From Cordilura impudica (Eukaryota; Arthropoda; Insecta; Diptera; Scathophagidae), in contig OY821518.1 in NCBI GenBank assembly GCA_963682025.1, forward strand, positions 32,506,032 to 32,570,031: a stretch of 64,000 bases of DNA, given 5' to 3'. Shown here in pieces: positions 23,393 through 34,324 of the stretch. The notes under the pieces are model-generated. The model made no database searches. It was not told the DNA's origin and was given only the letters and a program-made list of their open reading frames with translations. The position numbers and the translations under genes were made by a program. Numbering within the stretch: position 1 is the first letter of the stretch; the number at the start of each line of letters is the position of its first letter.

Positions 23393-23674
23393 TATATATA
23401 ATGTTAATTTTCACAGAGATATATTAAGCCTATAAAACTTAGAAATAACAATAAAATTGGTATAGAAATTTTTTGTATATCTTTTATAATATCTAATTTT
23501 TAAAATAATCAAACATCCGATTTATTGGATGCTATATACATCAATATTTTCCTTTATTTGTTTTGATATGATATAAATGTTCATTCAAATATATAAAATT
23601 GTTTAGCTGTCCGTAAATATATATTAATCTCAGCATGTAAAGTTAAATTTTTATTTTTTACAAAATCATTTTTG

Positions 23675-24935
23675 GTTTCGCATTTGCAGAGGGTATATAT
23701 CAGTTTGTCGTTCTGTTTCTATTTGCGAACCCATAAGGTATATATATTATTGATCCTTATAACAACTCGAGCTAATATAGGGATGTGCATATATCCGACC
23801 GCCCGTCTGTCCGATGTCTGCCCATCTGTTAAAATCATACTCATTCACAAAATAAACCATTTAGCTAGGTAAAATTAGAATAATGTTATTTGTCATTATT
23901 TTCAGCAGGTTGGTATTTCAAATAGGGTAAATCGGTCATAATTTTGCTAAAATATAACGTAAAATATGGAGACACCTCTAACAAATGCTAGAAATTTCGT
24001 GTTTTTTGGATGTGTAAACATCTATACATCTATTTCACAATACAATCACAAAAACAGCGTAACACAAATCGGTGAGAGCTGTAACACAAATCGGTGTGTG
24101 ACTTATGATTGTATTGGTGAAAAAATTATGATATAAAATTGTTTTTTATGCCACTTTTTTAAAAGCGTCATCTATGTATCACTTATATACGTTTATATTG
24201 GGATATTTTAACGTTTTACAGCAAAGGGTTGTTAAATTAGCTGAAAAAGTTTTTGCTATAAGTGATACATAGATGACGCTTTTTGTTTGATTTAAAAAAA
24301 TTACATAAAAAAATCTTTAATTGCTAGATGTTTACACATCACCCCTGTAATCGGACTCACATGATTTTTTATGATCTATACGCTCAGGGCGGTAAAAATC
24401 TATTTCACAATACAATCAGAAAAACAGCGTAAGAAGTAAAAAGTAAGACAAAAACGGTGTGAAGTATGAGTGTATTGGTTCAAAGATTATGATATAAAAA
24501 TATTTCAGCTAATTCAACAACCTCTGCTATAAGAACGTTATAAATTTCACAATGTAAAGGTATAACATATAATTCAACAACCACACAAGTATAACGCTAT
24601 TACTAATATATAAATTATTTAAGCTAATTCAACAACCTCAACTATAACAACAAGTTGAAATAATAAATAATTATAAATAATTTTCGTATTAGCTGAGCCC
24701 CTGCCCCTGATGTGTAAATAGATGTTTACACATCTCCTCTGTGATCGGACTATCATAGTTTTTTTATGCAATAATTTAGTATTATGTTTATCGAAGTGTT
24801 TACTTTTTCAAATTTTTATTTACATTTGTTTTACATAGTGCAATAAGTCCAGATATTAATGTAAACCTAAAACCCAGGTGGAGGGTATCAAAGATTCGGC
24901 ATAGCCGAATTTAATACTCTTAATTGCTTGTATTA
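23675..24935 (+). mobile_element. GTCY-type (mini-me-like) element with a foldback-like insertion
   Basis: The 5' part has GCAGAGGGTATATATCAGTT, TTGATCCTTATAACAACTCG, GCCCGTCTGTCCGATGTCTG and ATTCACAAAATAAACC. The 3' end near 24890-24935 is GGTGGAGGGTATC, the hairpin ATTCGGCATAGCCGAAT and AATACTCTTAATTG. The interior is split near 23995-24770 by a foldback-like repeat; on both sides the host sequence (ATGGAGACACCTCTAA / AATAATTTAGTATTATG) matches the undisturbed order seen at 61230-61275. Confidence 0.7.
24000..24770. repeat. foldback-like repeat with 27-bp inverted arms
   Basis: Arms 24161-24187 and 24257-24283 are perfect inverted repeats (AAAAGCGTCATCTATGTATC...) separated by about 70 bases. 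Several GATGTGTAAACATC / GATGTTTACACATC motifs mark the ends and middle (24014, 24326, 24722). A relative lies at 28500-29215, split by the MITE copy 2. No protein. Confidence 0.65.
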
Positions 24936-25201
24936 AATCATTTTTTTTATCCTTAAATTAATTATTTAAAATTTTTCTGATAAAAGCAAAACAAAAATTG
25001 CCAAATTTTCTAGTTTTAGTTTCACTTTGGATATTCTAATGCCGGCTGCGTTCAAAAAGTATTTCTCTTTGGTCTCTTCCGAAGGGATTTAATAGTGTTT
25101 CTAATGATTGAAGAAATAATGCAATTTTTCTCATAGGAGTTAATTCTTCCTAATAAAAAGCTATTATTGTTTTTATAAAACAAAAAACAATAAATAAGAA
25201 A

Positions 25202-25667
25202 TCTTTAATATTAATAGGTAAGGCGATTTCTTGTGACCGATGATTTTTAAAACAGTTTTCTCCCGAATTTGACCAAACGTATCTTATTTGAAAGGTCTTT
25301 CTTTTTGACTGTCCACCAGATTTACAGATTTTTAAACTTTTAAATTTTATTGGAGTAAAATGTATTTAAAGTTGCTACTAACACATACATAAAATTATAC
25401 AATTCTATGTGTGTGTTTATTTAATTTGTTAATGTGTTTGTAAGTTTGTTTTCTTCATTCACAATAATAATTGCGTTGAATTGAAAAATAATTTTGGACA
25501 AAAACCAATAGTTGGACATAAACCAATAACGACAATATTCGATATTTAAAAAGTGTTGAAGTGTGAATTGGCTAAAATTGATTAGCATACATTTAGGGTC
25601 TTTATTATATGAAAAAATAAAATTTCCTATAAATTGCACTCGAATTTCGAAGGTTGGGATCTGCTAA
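25202..25667 (+). mobile_element. Helitron-like element, first of a head-to-tail pair
   Basis: The 5' end is TCTTTAATATTAATAGGTA and the 3' end is GCACTCGAATTTCGAAGG...CTGCTAA (25664-25667). The next copy starts at the following base, so the two form a perfect head-to-tail tandem. Confidence 0.75.
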
Positions 25668-25995
25668 TCTATAATATTAACAGGCTAGGCGATTTCTTGT
25701 GTACGATGTTTTGTTCTACCGTTTTATCCCGATTTTGACTAAACGTATATTATTTGAAAGGTATTTCTTTTAAGCCATTTTGCAGACTTACAGATTTTTA
25801 AATTTTTTCCTTTATTTTGAGTAAATCGCATTTAAAGTTGCTACTAACACATAAATAAAATTATACAATGCTATGTGTGTGTTTATTAAATTTGTTAATG
25901 TGTTTGTAACAAAAATGAGTTTGTTTTTTTGTGTTGATTTGTGAATTGGCTATAATTGATTAGCATACCTTTAGGGTCTTTAGGGAATCTGCTAG
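25668..25995 (+). mobile_element. Helitron-like element, second of a head-to-tail pair
   Basis: It begins TCTATAATATTAACAGGCTA and ends AATCTGCTAG at 25995, followed by T. The 3' hairpin has been lost in a small deletion near 25985. Confidence 0.75.
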
Positions 25996-27839
25996 TTATA
26001 ATTAATATTGGTAAAAAAAAAACAATTTAGTTGAAATTTGAATGGTATTAGAATTCAAAACTTATTTATTATTTATTTATTTATTTATATATTTGATATT
26101 TATTACAATTTAAACCATAATAAATCTTAGAGTTAAAGACTAGCAACTTAGGCCCACGGCTCAAAAGTTAAATATCGGCAACAGTATTACAATGGTAACC
26201 GGCAAAGCTGAATTTAACACCATTAATTGTTATTTATTCATATTTATTAATATTAAATTTATAATTTTCTTTTTTAACATTTTTTGGCATTATTTTTAAG
26301 TTTTTGGGTTTGCTTGCTTGAACAAAGTACAAAATCAGTCGCCATTTATGACCAACAACAACAATAAAGTTTTAATCTCACTTCATGTTAAAACATGATT
26401 AGTCATCTGCATAATTTCCATGATTCCAAATGAATTTGTCTCATTAAAAAAAAAAAAGTAATAAAAAAGAAGTTTTTTCTATACGGTTATTGCCAGAAAG
26501 TATTATAAAAATTTTTAAACTTTATTTTGATAAGCCCGCAACATTTTTTCCATTCAGTCCTTATGTACCCTCTAAAGTATATAATTAATCAATAAATCTA
26601 GTGGGTAAATTTAATCTCACCCATCCTATGATAAATTGGTTTCACATAAAATATCTTTCGGGTTTTGTTTAAAACTTCAGTAAGGAAACCTTTTTGTTTT
26701 AATTTTTTTTTTAATTAAACAATTTGATTTTAAGATAAATTACGGCCTTAGGACCTTTTGAAAGTACCAATCAATCTTTATACCTCATTGATAAATCTAA
26801 CAGCACTCAATTTATTTTACTTAAAAAAAAAAACGAACATAAAACACAGACAAAAACAATTGTTAGTGATGTTTACAAAGAATGTATTAAAAAAAAAATA
26901 TATAATAAAAAAACAAAAACACATAAATTATTGATGCGCCTAATTTGCCTTGAACTAGAGCTTGTAATGTTAAATGAAAAACCCCAAACACTCAATTTTC
27001 ATGAAAAAACCCTGACATTGTGCTGTGATAGCGTGCCAAACTTTAATTTATAATGAAATTTTTTTTATTATATGATTAAACTAGACACCCATTTGAGTTG
27101 TTGCTATTTTGTTTTTTTCTTCTCTGTAATCTAACCCAGACCCAAAACAAAGACCATGATTTTAGCAAATCAAATTGGATGATTAAAAATATTCACAGTT
27201 TATGATAATTTAAAAAAAAGTTAAAATCATTTCTATTTTTATTCTTTGTTCTTCAAAAAAAAAATAATTTTTGCATAAAATAATTGCAAAATTATCCTTA
27301 ATGGCTTTTGTTGTCTTCTTTTTTTTATCTCGAAAATTTATGGTTATTGAAACATAGAAAATTTTGTTCGTTTACATCATAAATAACGAATAATTTGAGA
27401 CAGTTTAATATTACTAAAAAGTTGTTATTTTTTATATTTAAAACAAATTATCAACTAGTGGCTTTGAATGGAAATGTACTAAATACTTAAGCAAAAACAG
27501 TTATACGAGGGTGGACGGAAAATTTTGAATATAATCTGTTCACATCTTTGATAGATTTTATTTAGTTAATGATGTCCAAACTTTTGTAGTTTTTTGGTTT
27601 GTGGATTTAAAATTTTAATTTAACTTTATCTTTAAAATTATTTTTGTTTTAATTACTTAATTTGAAAAGCCTTGAATTTAAACATTTTACGTCTACATAT
27701 ATCGTAAATTTTTGGTGAAGCCAGTGATAGATAAAGGGTGTTTCTTTGGTTCAGACAGAACTTACGAATGAGTTAGCTATCAAATGAACTATCATACTGT
27801 GCTCACTTTTTGGCGTTTATAATCAGTATACTCTGGCAA
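25996..27839. other. AT-rich stretch, no gene recognised
   Basis: Holds an ATTT-rich microsatellite (about 26066-26090), a diverged 3' end of a GTCY-type element (CGGCAACAGTATTACAATGG near 26170, then GCTGAATTTAACACCATTAA) and several long A-runs. Nothing else could be supported. Confidence 0.4.
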
Positions 27840-28275
27840 ATCATCGTGAATAGATTCACACTTGAAAAACGCTACCAAATTATCCAAATTTACTTCGAAA
27901 ATAAGTCATCGATTCGCGCAACTTACAGACGAAGTTTTATCGCAAAATTGTGTTAAGCAGTGAGGCTCATTTTTGGATTAACAGATTTGTTGATAAACAA
28001 AATTGCCATATATCGAGTGAGACCAATCCACAACAGACTAGAAAAATGCAGCGTTTGGTGCTGGCAATAGATATCGTTACCGCACCATACGGCGACCATA
28101 AGCATCGTTTTATTTAAATCGAAATTTGCCAATAACTTGATTTCGAGAAATGGACCAGTCTATTGGCCTCTTGTCATTGACACCTCTCGATTATTTCCTA
28201 TGGGGTACGTGAAATCACTGGTTTTTGCTGATGAACCAGCAACAATTGACGCCTTGGAGGCCAATACTGGTATTT
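27840..28275 (+). pseudogene. Tc1/mariner-like transposase remnant with large deletions
   Basis: Fragments in several frames: KRYQIIQIYFENKSSIRATY (N-terminal), KIVLSSEAHFWINRFVDKQN (first acidic motif, Asp changed to Ser), and SLTPLDYFLWG-like then ADEPATIDALEANT (third acidic region and C-terminus). The middle with the second Asp is gone. It is a different copy from the one at 2741-3811 and much older. Confidence 0.65.
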
Positions 28276-28394
28276 TTATGAATTTTTCTCAACACTTTAC
28301 TTTAGGTTAGGTGTTTTGTTCTGCCTTATGTTTTTCATATGTACGGTGTAATACTTGCTGGTACTGGGATGTGAAGTATGTTGCGCTGTCGGTT

Positions 28395-28480
28395 TTTAAA
28401 AAATAAAAAAATATAAATGAAAAATAAAAAATGAAAAATGAAAAATGAGAAATGAAAAATGAAAAATGAAAAATGAAAAA
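28395..28480 (+). repeat. short heptamer array (AAAAATG)n
   Basis: About ten units of AAAAATG, the same unit as the long arrays at 49436-54560. Its flanks are not a clear GTCY-type element. Confidence 0.8.
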
Positions 28481-28499
28481 CTAACCAGTTGAAATAATA

Positions 28500-29215
28500 A
28501 ATAATAATAAATATTTTTATATAAGCACAGCCCCTGCAGTTGTTTGCTATAAGTGATAAATAGATGACGCTTTCTGTTTGAATTTAAAAAGTGCAAAAAA
28601 AATTTTAATTACTAAGGGCCGTATTTATAATGAAAACTTATGCAGTATCTAGCATGAGTATTATTTATAATGCACTTGCTGCTAAGTTTGCTAAACTCAG
28701 ATCAACAACCTTTCAAATACTGACTAAGTATGTTAAAACAGCTGATGTGTGTCAAACTAAGCAAAACAAAATATATAAATTATTTTTAAGTGCAAACAAA
28801 TATTTTTTTAATTTGCGCATCTTTTAAACATTTTTTTTTTTTTACATAATTTTCAAATTAAAATAATTTTGTCCTAAACTTAACACTTGTAAATATAAAT
28901 AAAAAAAAAATGAAGCAGTGAAATCACACAAATTGAAATGTAAACCAAGTTGATTTTCACTATATCAGGTGGCATTAATGCAAAAAATATGGTGGCATTA
29001 CAAATTGCAGAGTTGTTTTTAAAGCTATTTGATGACAACAAAAAATTGATTATAAATAAACCATGTGCTAACTAAAAACTAAGGCTAATCGGTTGACTAG
29101 TAAGAACCTCGTTGAGCGCGACATGTAAGCAGCAGCTAACTTTTCATTATGAATTCGGGGGGAGATGTTTACACATCTCCTCTGTGATCTGACTCTCATG
29201 ATTTTTTTTCAAACA
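28500..29215. repeat. foldback-like repeat, second copy, split by a MITE
   Basis: TGCTATAAGTGATAAATAGA and GACGCTTTCTGTTTGAATTT correspond to the right arm at 24257-24300. GATGTTTACACATCTCCTCT at 29163 matches 24722. The MITE copy 28617-29160 sits between them. Confidence 0.6.
28617..29160 (+). mobile_element. MITE, copy 2 (544 bp)
   Basis: Same ends and interior as 21661-22203, inserted within the foldback-like repeat. The near-equal length and close identity indicate that both copies come from one active source. Confidence 0.72.
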
Positions 29216-29419
29216 ATTATCAGCAAACAATTTTCTGAATTACCAGGCTAAAATAAATTTCTCAAATAATAAGGATTAATACCAGTAACACCACTTCATT
29301 ATTAGGAGTATTTTTTTTTTTTTAATATATTCGTCAATCAAGCACTTTGACATTAAAATGTTCATAAAACAGAAAGTGGAGTGGAACGATTTGGCAAGTG
29401 AGGCATCCATGTATTGATA

Positions 29420-29755
29420 TCTATAATGTTAATAGGCTAGGCGATTTCTTGTGACCGATGTTTTGTTCTACCGTTTTATCCCGATTTTGACCAAACGTAT
29501 ATTATTTGAAAGGTATTTCTTTTTAGCCGTTTTGCAGATTTACAGATTTTAAATTTTTTTCCTTTATTTGGAGTAAATTGCATTTAAAGTTGTTACTAAC
29601 ACATACATAAAATTATACAATGCTATGTGTGTGTTTATTAGATTTGTTAATGTGTTTGTAATAAAAATGAGTTTGCATTTTTGTGTTGATTTGTGAATTG
29701 GCTATAATTGATTAGCATACCTTGCACTCGAATTTCGAGGGCTGGAATCTGCTAG
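29420..29755 (+). mobile_element. non-autonomous Helitron-like element
   Basis: TCTATAATGTTAATAGGCTA at the 5' end, hairpin ACTCGAATTTCGAG, then GGCTGGAATCTGCTAG at the 3' end. Flanks are A and T, the expected Helitron target. A stretch before the hairpin is missing compared with 47915-48291. Confidence 0.8.
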
Positions 29756-29950
29756 TGATTTTAAAAGGTTTAAACTTTTCAACTTCAAAATTTGTGGTTG
29801 AAATATATTAATATGTGATAAGGCAAGTTATAATGTTGTAGGTCTAAAAATGTACCGATTTTACCCATTTCCGATATATTTTCGTCTATATGAAACATTC
29901 CAAAACAAACTATACGGCTTTTAGTAAAAAACTGATTTTGATACCATCGA

Positions 29951-30150
29951 TTTTTGTACCCTATATCACTATATCGTCAGGGAATAATGACTTTGTGCTG
30001 ATGTTTGTAACTACCAAAAATATTTGCCCTATACCTCTTTTATTATATCAATAGACTCAGCAACACTTTCTGAGTTAATTTTGCAATGTTCATCCGTCCG
30101 TCTGTGAGTCCATTTAAACCTTGTAATCAAACTACAAGTCGCAAATATGA
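29951..30150 (-). repeat. GACCGACTATA-family repeat, truncated
   Basis: ACCCTATATCACTATATCG, GGAATAATGACTTTGTGCTG and the GTCCGTCTGTGAGTCC block are present. The copy stops abruptly at about 30150, where an unrelated repeat begins. Confidence 0.7.
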
Positions 30151-30450
30151 AACTTCAAGGTTCAGAAAATACACACATGAAACACACAATGTTCTGTTCA
30201 AAAGCAGCCAACACATATCTTTATTTTCATATCAATTATGTGCGTTTATAAATTTTCTACGGTGCCCAACACAATCATGACTGTGTTCGTTTTACTTTTT
30301 GTTTCGATCACACATAAACCACACATATTGGAGTGTTGCTTTATTTGAAGTTCGTGTTCTGGTACTGTACTGAAAAAAAAACAGAACATGTACAATAAAC
30401 AGGTTCGAGTTCAGTTATATTTTAAGTCGTGTTCTGGCTCGTGTACTAAT
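30151..30450 (+). repeat. ~300-bp repeat, inverted partner of 36258-36727
   Basis: Contains ACACATGAAACACACAATG, CACGGTGCCCAACACA-like sequence, AACAGAACATGTACAATAAA, and CAGGTTCGAGTTCAGTTATA. The same sequence is found inverted about 6 kb to the right. The element type is not known. The inverted placement would allow a large hairpin. Confidence 0.75.
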
Positions 30451-30489
30451 ATGCTTCATTTTCAACACTAATTAACCATAACCTTCTAC

Positions 30490-30830
30490 TGATTAAATTG
30501 GATTTCTTAGATTTAAGACCATTAAACCTTAAATGGAAAATATCATATATTTCTGATAGAAAATTTAAGTTAAATTTACATCAAATATAACACCCAAATC
30601 TTTTACCTCAATTTCACTTCTAAGTATTATAACTTCAATACTATAATTAAATACACAAGAATGAGAACAGCGAGTGCAAGTAACAACACAACACTTGTAA
30701 ACATTAACTGTAAGCTGATTTTTCACTACACCAGTTTAATAATTTGATTAAATCGTTTTACAATTTTATGGAATCAACCACATTTGATATTCTGGCAAAT
30801 AATTTCATATCATCTGCATCAGCAATATTT
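30490..30830 (-). pseudogene. Jockey/CR1-like LINE reverse transcriptase fragment
   Basis: On the minus strand: ADADDMKLFARISNVVDSIK, then NDLIKLLNWCSEKS, VYKCCVVTC and EVIILRSEIEVKDLGVIFDV. This is the ADD(M/I)K catalytic box and the following thumb-proximal region of Jockey-type non-LTR reverse transcriptases. Stops and frameshifts abound; no endonuclease or 3' tail is visible. Confidence 0.75.
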
Positions 30831-30912
30831 AGTGAACATTTTTTGAAAAATATGAGCCTGTGCAGACGACAGCAATATTTGTCATTCCAGTTCATACGAT
30901 CAAAGGCCAAGC

Positions 30913-31205
30913 CTAAGGGAGATTGGGGCTATGAGGCAATATATGAATAACATAATCAAGCAAGACCTTTTGACTATCTCTGAGTGGGGTTGAGTGAACA
31001 GGGTCGATTTTAATGCCATGGGCCATGGAGTCATCAATGCCGTCTATATCCATGGGTGGTGTAGATATTGGCGAATAAGATGCTCAAACACATTTTTCAA
31101 TTGTCGAAAGAAGCTTTCAGGTGTTTCCTTGTATACTAGTATACTCTTAAAATGAGTCAAATTATAAAAAAGCCATAACCAATCCTCGTTTAAGTTATTA
31201 GCCAT
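30913..31205 (-). other. coding-like island of unknown identity
   Basis: The minus frame from an ATG at 31205 runs 53 residues, beginning MANNLNEDWLWLFYNLTHFK and continuing through FFRQLKNVFEHLIRQYLHHP, to a stop at 31044. A shifted frame continues with IDGIDDSMAHGIKIDPVHS and RDSQKVLLDYVIH to a stop at 30913. The residue mix is protein-like, unlike the AT-rich surroundings, and base composition is more balanced. It could be a host-gene fragment, a processed piece of a gene, or part of the adjacent LINE's first open reading frame. I do not recognise the family. Confidence 0.4.
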
Positions 31206-32254
31206 TTAGTACTTTTGTTTTGTGCAATGTTATTTTAAGTGCTTAATACCACAAAATCGTGGTTAAAAAGAGCTGAAAAAAATAAGTAAATTTTATGAGA
31301 GATGTAAAGCTGTGCAAGGTTTTTTGTTTCTCGCACAAATAATTTTAAACCTATTCAAGGATAAATAAAATGAAAGAAAATTTAGTTTGTTTTTTAACCA
31401 ATACGTACGTATGAGTAGTTAAGTAAATAAAAAAAAAAAAAAAAAAAATTCATTAATTATAAAACACTGAAAAAATGGAAAGAATATTGGGATTGAAATA
31501 TAGGGCCAAGTTAAAAAAAAAAAAAAAAAATACAAACACAAACACAAATCCAAATCTTTAAAAGAAAAAAGAAAAATAATTGCCGGCTCATTTCATGAAA
31601 CGTAACGAAACGATTTATATTTGTATGAAAAATTCAAAACGTTGAAGTATTTAAATTTAAAAAAAAAACTCATTGCTATTCCCATTACTTTCGTTTTCGG
31701 TGGATTCAGCGGAGTTCAATTCCATAAAAGTTTCCTCACATAATTACTTTTCTATTATTAATAATCTGCATTGGATCATCTTCAGCCACATCTTAAAATA
31801 AATCACATGTTTGAATTACAAAGAGTCTTTGTGAATATTGTGATGATAAAGTAGATAAAAAAAAATGTATCTAAAGAGAAAACTTCCGACCTTAATTCTT
31901 TGCAACAATCATTTAGTTTGGACTTATTTAAGGGGGGTAAGGTTTTAAAACCTTTTTTTGCATTCCTTTTACTGAATGTACAACATTTCGAGAGTGTTGT
32001 TTCAAAATTTCAATTAAGTTAAGGCAAAACTAACGAAGATACAGGGTTTCAAATGACCGGTATATCGTATATAAATCAGTTTTTAAAAAACTTTAAATAG
32101 ATTTTCTCGCAAATAAATGTTTGAAGTCCGTGAACATCATAACTCAAAATCTACTCGTCCGATTCTTTTGAAATTTTACACACTATTTCTACATATAAAT
32201 CAACAGGTAACCACGAAGAGGTTTTTTTTCTATTTTCCATTTCTCCCCTTATTT
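31206..32254. other. AT-rich stretch, no gene recognised
   Basis: Long A-runs near 31430 and 31515. The part from 31930 to 32240 reads like a dispersed insect repeat (AAAATCTACTCGTCCGATTC), but I cannot define its ends. Confidence 0.35.
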
Positions 32255-32700
32255 TTTAACAACCGATTCTGACCATATTTGGCTAGGTCACTTATTTTTG
32301 ACAAAAACATATACAAACAAAATTTAAGAAAAATCTGTGCAATATTTTGGTTTTTTGATAGATTTAGGAGAAAATCGGGAATCAGCTTCATATGGGGGCT
32401 ATGACTAAGAATTTTCCTACAAAATTTAATTTTAGATAAATGATAAATGAATATAATAAACATACACAAATTTTATTTGAGGAAGATCTATATGATAATT
32501 TGGATATTATGGCAATTTCAGTCGATCTCATAGGGGTCATTTGTATGGGGCCTAGGTTTGAACATGAACCAATTTCAATAGCGTTCATCCTATGGCCGAT
32601 AGAAGTTCATACACTAAATTTCATCAAAATATATTCATATTTGCGACTTCCAGTTTGACTGCAAGGTTTAAATGGATACACAGACGGACATACGCACAGA
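32255..32700 (+). repeat. GACCGACTATA-family repeat, 5' truncated
   Basis: ACAAACAAAATTTAAGAAAAA, GGGAATCAGCTTCATATGGG and GTTTAAATGGATACACAGAC follow the family order. It runs directly into the 120-bp repeat array through the GACGG tract. Confidence 0.75.
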
Positions 32701-32701
32701 C

Positions 32702-33062
32702 GGTCTACGTACCAAGTTTCAGAGTGATTGGATGAAGGGAAATGGGGTTTAAATCACTCCGTGACTGTGCTTGACGATGCGTGACTGTGTGTGACTATCT
32801 TAGAATTAATCTTTGGCCACAACAAGTCTATGGACAAAGTTTCAGATCGATCGGATGAGGTGAAGTGAGTTTTTAATCTCTCGGTGACTGTGCGTGACTA
32901 TGCATGATTGTGCGTGACTATGTCAAAGTTAATCTTTTTTCATGACTTTTCATGCGTGACTATCCCAATTTTAATATGTAGTCACAATAAGACTATAAGC
33001 CATGTTTCAGATCAATTGGATAAGGGGAATGGGGTTGAACCACGACAGACAGACAGACAGAG
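32702..33062 (+). repeat. three copies of the ~120-bp repeat plus a GACA tract
   Basis: Same units as 17715-18190 (CACTCCGTGACTGTGCTTGA, TTTCAGATCGATCGGATGAG), ending in (GACA)n and GAGAGTATGAGTTAA at 33045-33075. The GTAC minisatellite follows, here in the opposite orientation. Confidence 0.85.
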
Positions 33063-33074
33063 AGTATGAGTTAA

Positions 33075-33949
33075 TAGAAATAGTTTAAAAATACATTTTC
33101 TTTAAAAACTATCTCTTCTTAAAACAGTACATTTTCTTAAAAAAGTAAATTTTCTTAAAAAATAAGATTTTTTGGAAAAATATTTTTTTAAATACCTTTT
33201 CTTGAAATAGTAAATTTTCTAAAAAAGTAAATTCTCTTTAAAAAGTAAATATGCTTAAAAAGTGTGTTTTCTTACAAAAGCACCTTTTCTTAAAAAAATT
33301 CCTCTACTTAAAAAAGTATCTTCCTTTAAAACCTTATTTTTGTAAGAGTCATTTTCTAAAATTAGCACCATTTCCAAAAAAAAAAAAAAAATAAAAACTT
33401 CTTAAAAAAGTAAATTTTCTTAGAAAGTACTTCTTCTTAAAAAGTAAATTTTCTTAAAAAGTACCTTTTCTAAAAAAAATTCATTTTCTTAAAAACGTAT
33501 ATTTTTTTTAATATGTATCTCTTCTTAAAAAAGGAAATTTTCATAAAAAAGTACATTTTCTTAAAAAGCACATTTTCTTAAAAAAGTAAAGTTTCTTTAA
33601 AAAAGCACCTTTTCTTGAAGAACTACCTTCTCTTAAAAACTAAATTTTCTTAAAAGGGACATTTAAAAAAATATCTTTTCTGAAAACAGCACCTTTTCAC
33701 AAAAAAGAAAATTTTCTTTTCTTAAAAATAAGTTTTCTTAAAAAGTACATTTTCTTAAAAAGTACCTTTTCTTAAAAAATATCTTTTCTGAAAAAGTACC
33801 TTTCCTCAAAAAGTATAGCTTCTTGACAATTATATTTTCTTAAAAGAACCTTTTCTTAAAAAGTACATATTCTTAAAGGCAAATTTTCTTACTTTTTAAA
33901 AAGGAAAACGAACTTTTCTTAGAAAAGTATATTTTCTTGAACAGTTATT
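33075..33949 (-). repeat. GTAC minisatellite, inverted block
   Basis: Tandem 16-18-bp units with consensus near TTTTCTTAAAAAGTACC, the reverse complement of the units at 12360-18420. Interrupted by a Helitron-like element at 33950. Confidence 0.88.
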
Positions 33950-34324
33950 TCTATAATATTAATAGGCAAGGCGATTTCATGTGACCGATGTAAGTTTAAC
34001 AGTTTCACCCCGATTTTGACAAAAAATTTATCATTTGAAAGGTATTTCTTTTTAGCCGTTACCCAGATTTACAGATTTTCATCGTCTGGAATATTTTTTT
34101 GGAGTTATGATTGTTTAAAGTTGCTACTAACACATACATAAAATTATACAATGCTAAGTGTGTGTTTATTAAATTTGTTAATGTGTTTGTGTTATTGTGT
34201 TGAGTTTATTTTCTTCATTTAAAATGAGTTGAATTGTGAAGCATACCATCAGGCTCTTTTTTAAATGAAGTAATAAATTTTCCTAGAATTTGCAGTCGAA
34301 TTTCGAGTGCTGGAATCTGCCAGT
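33950..34324 (+). mobile_element. non-autonomous Helitron-like element
   Basis: TCTATAATATTAATAGGCAA at the 5' end, GCAGTCGAATTTCGAGTGCT hairpin region, and CTGCCAG at the 3' end (CTAG mutated to CCAG). It splits the GTAC minisatellite and so is younger than the array. Confidence 0.78.
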
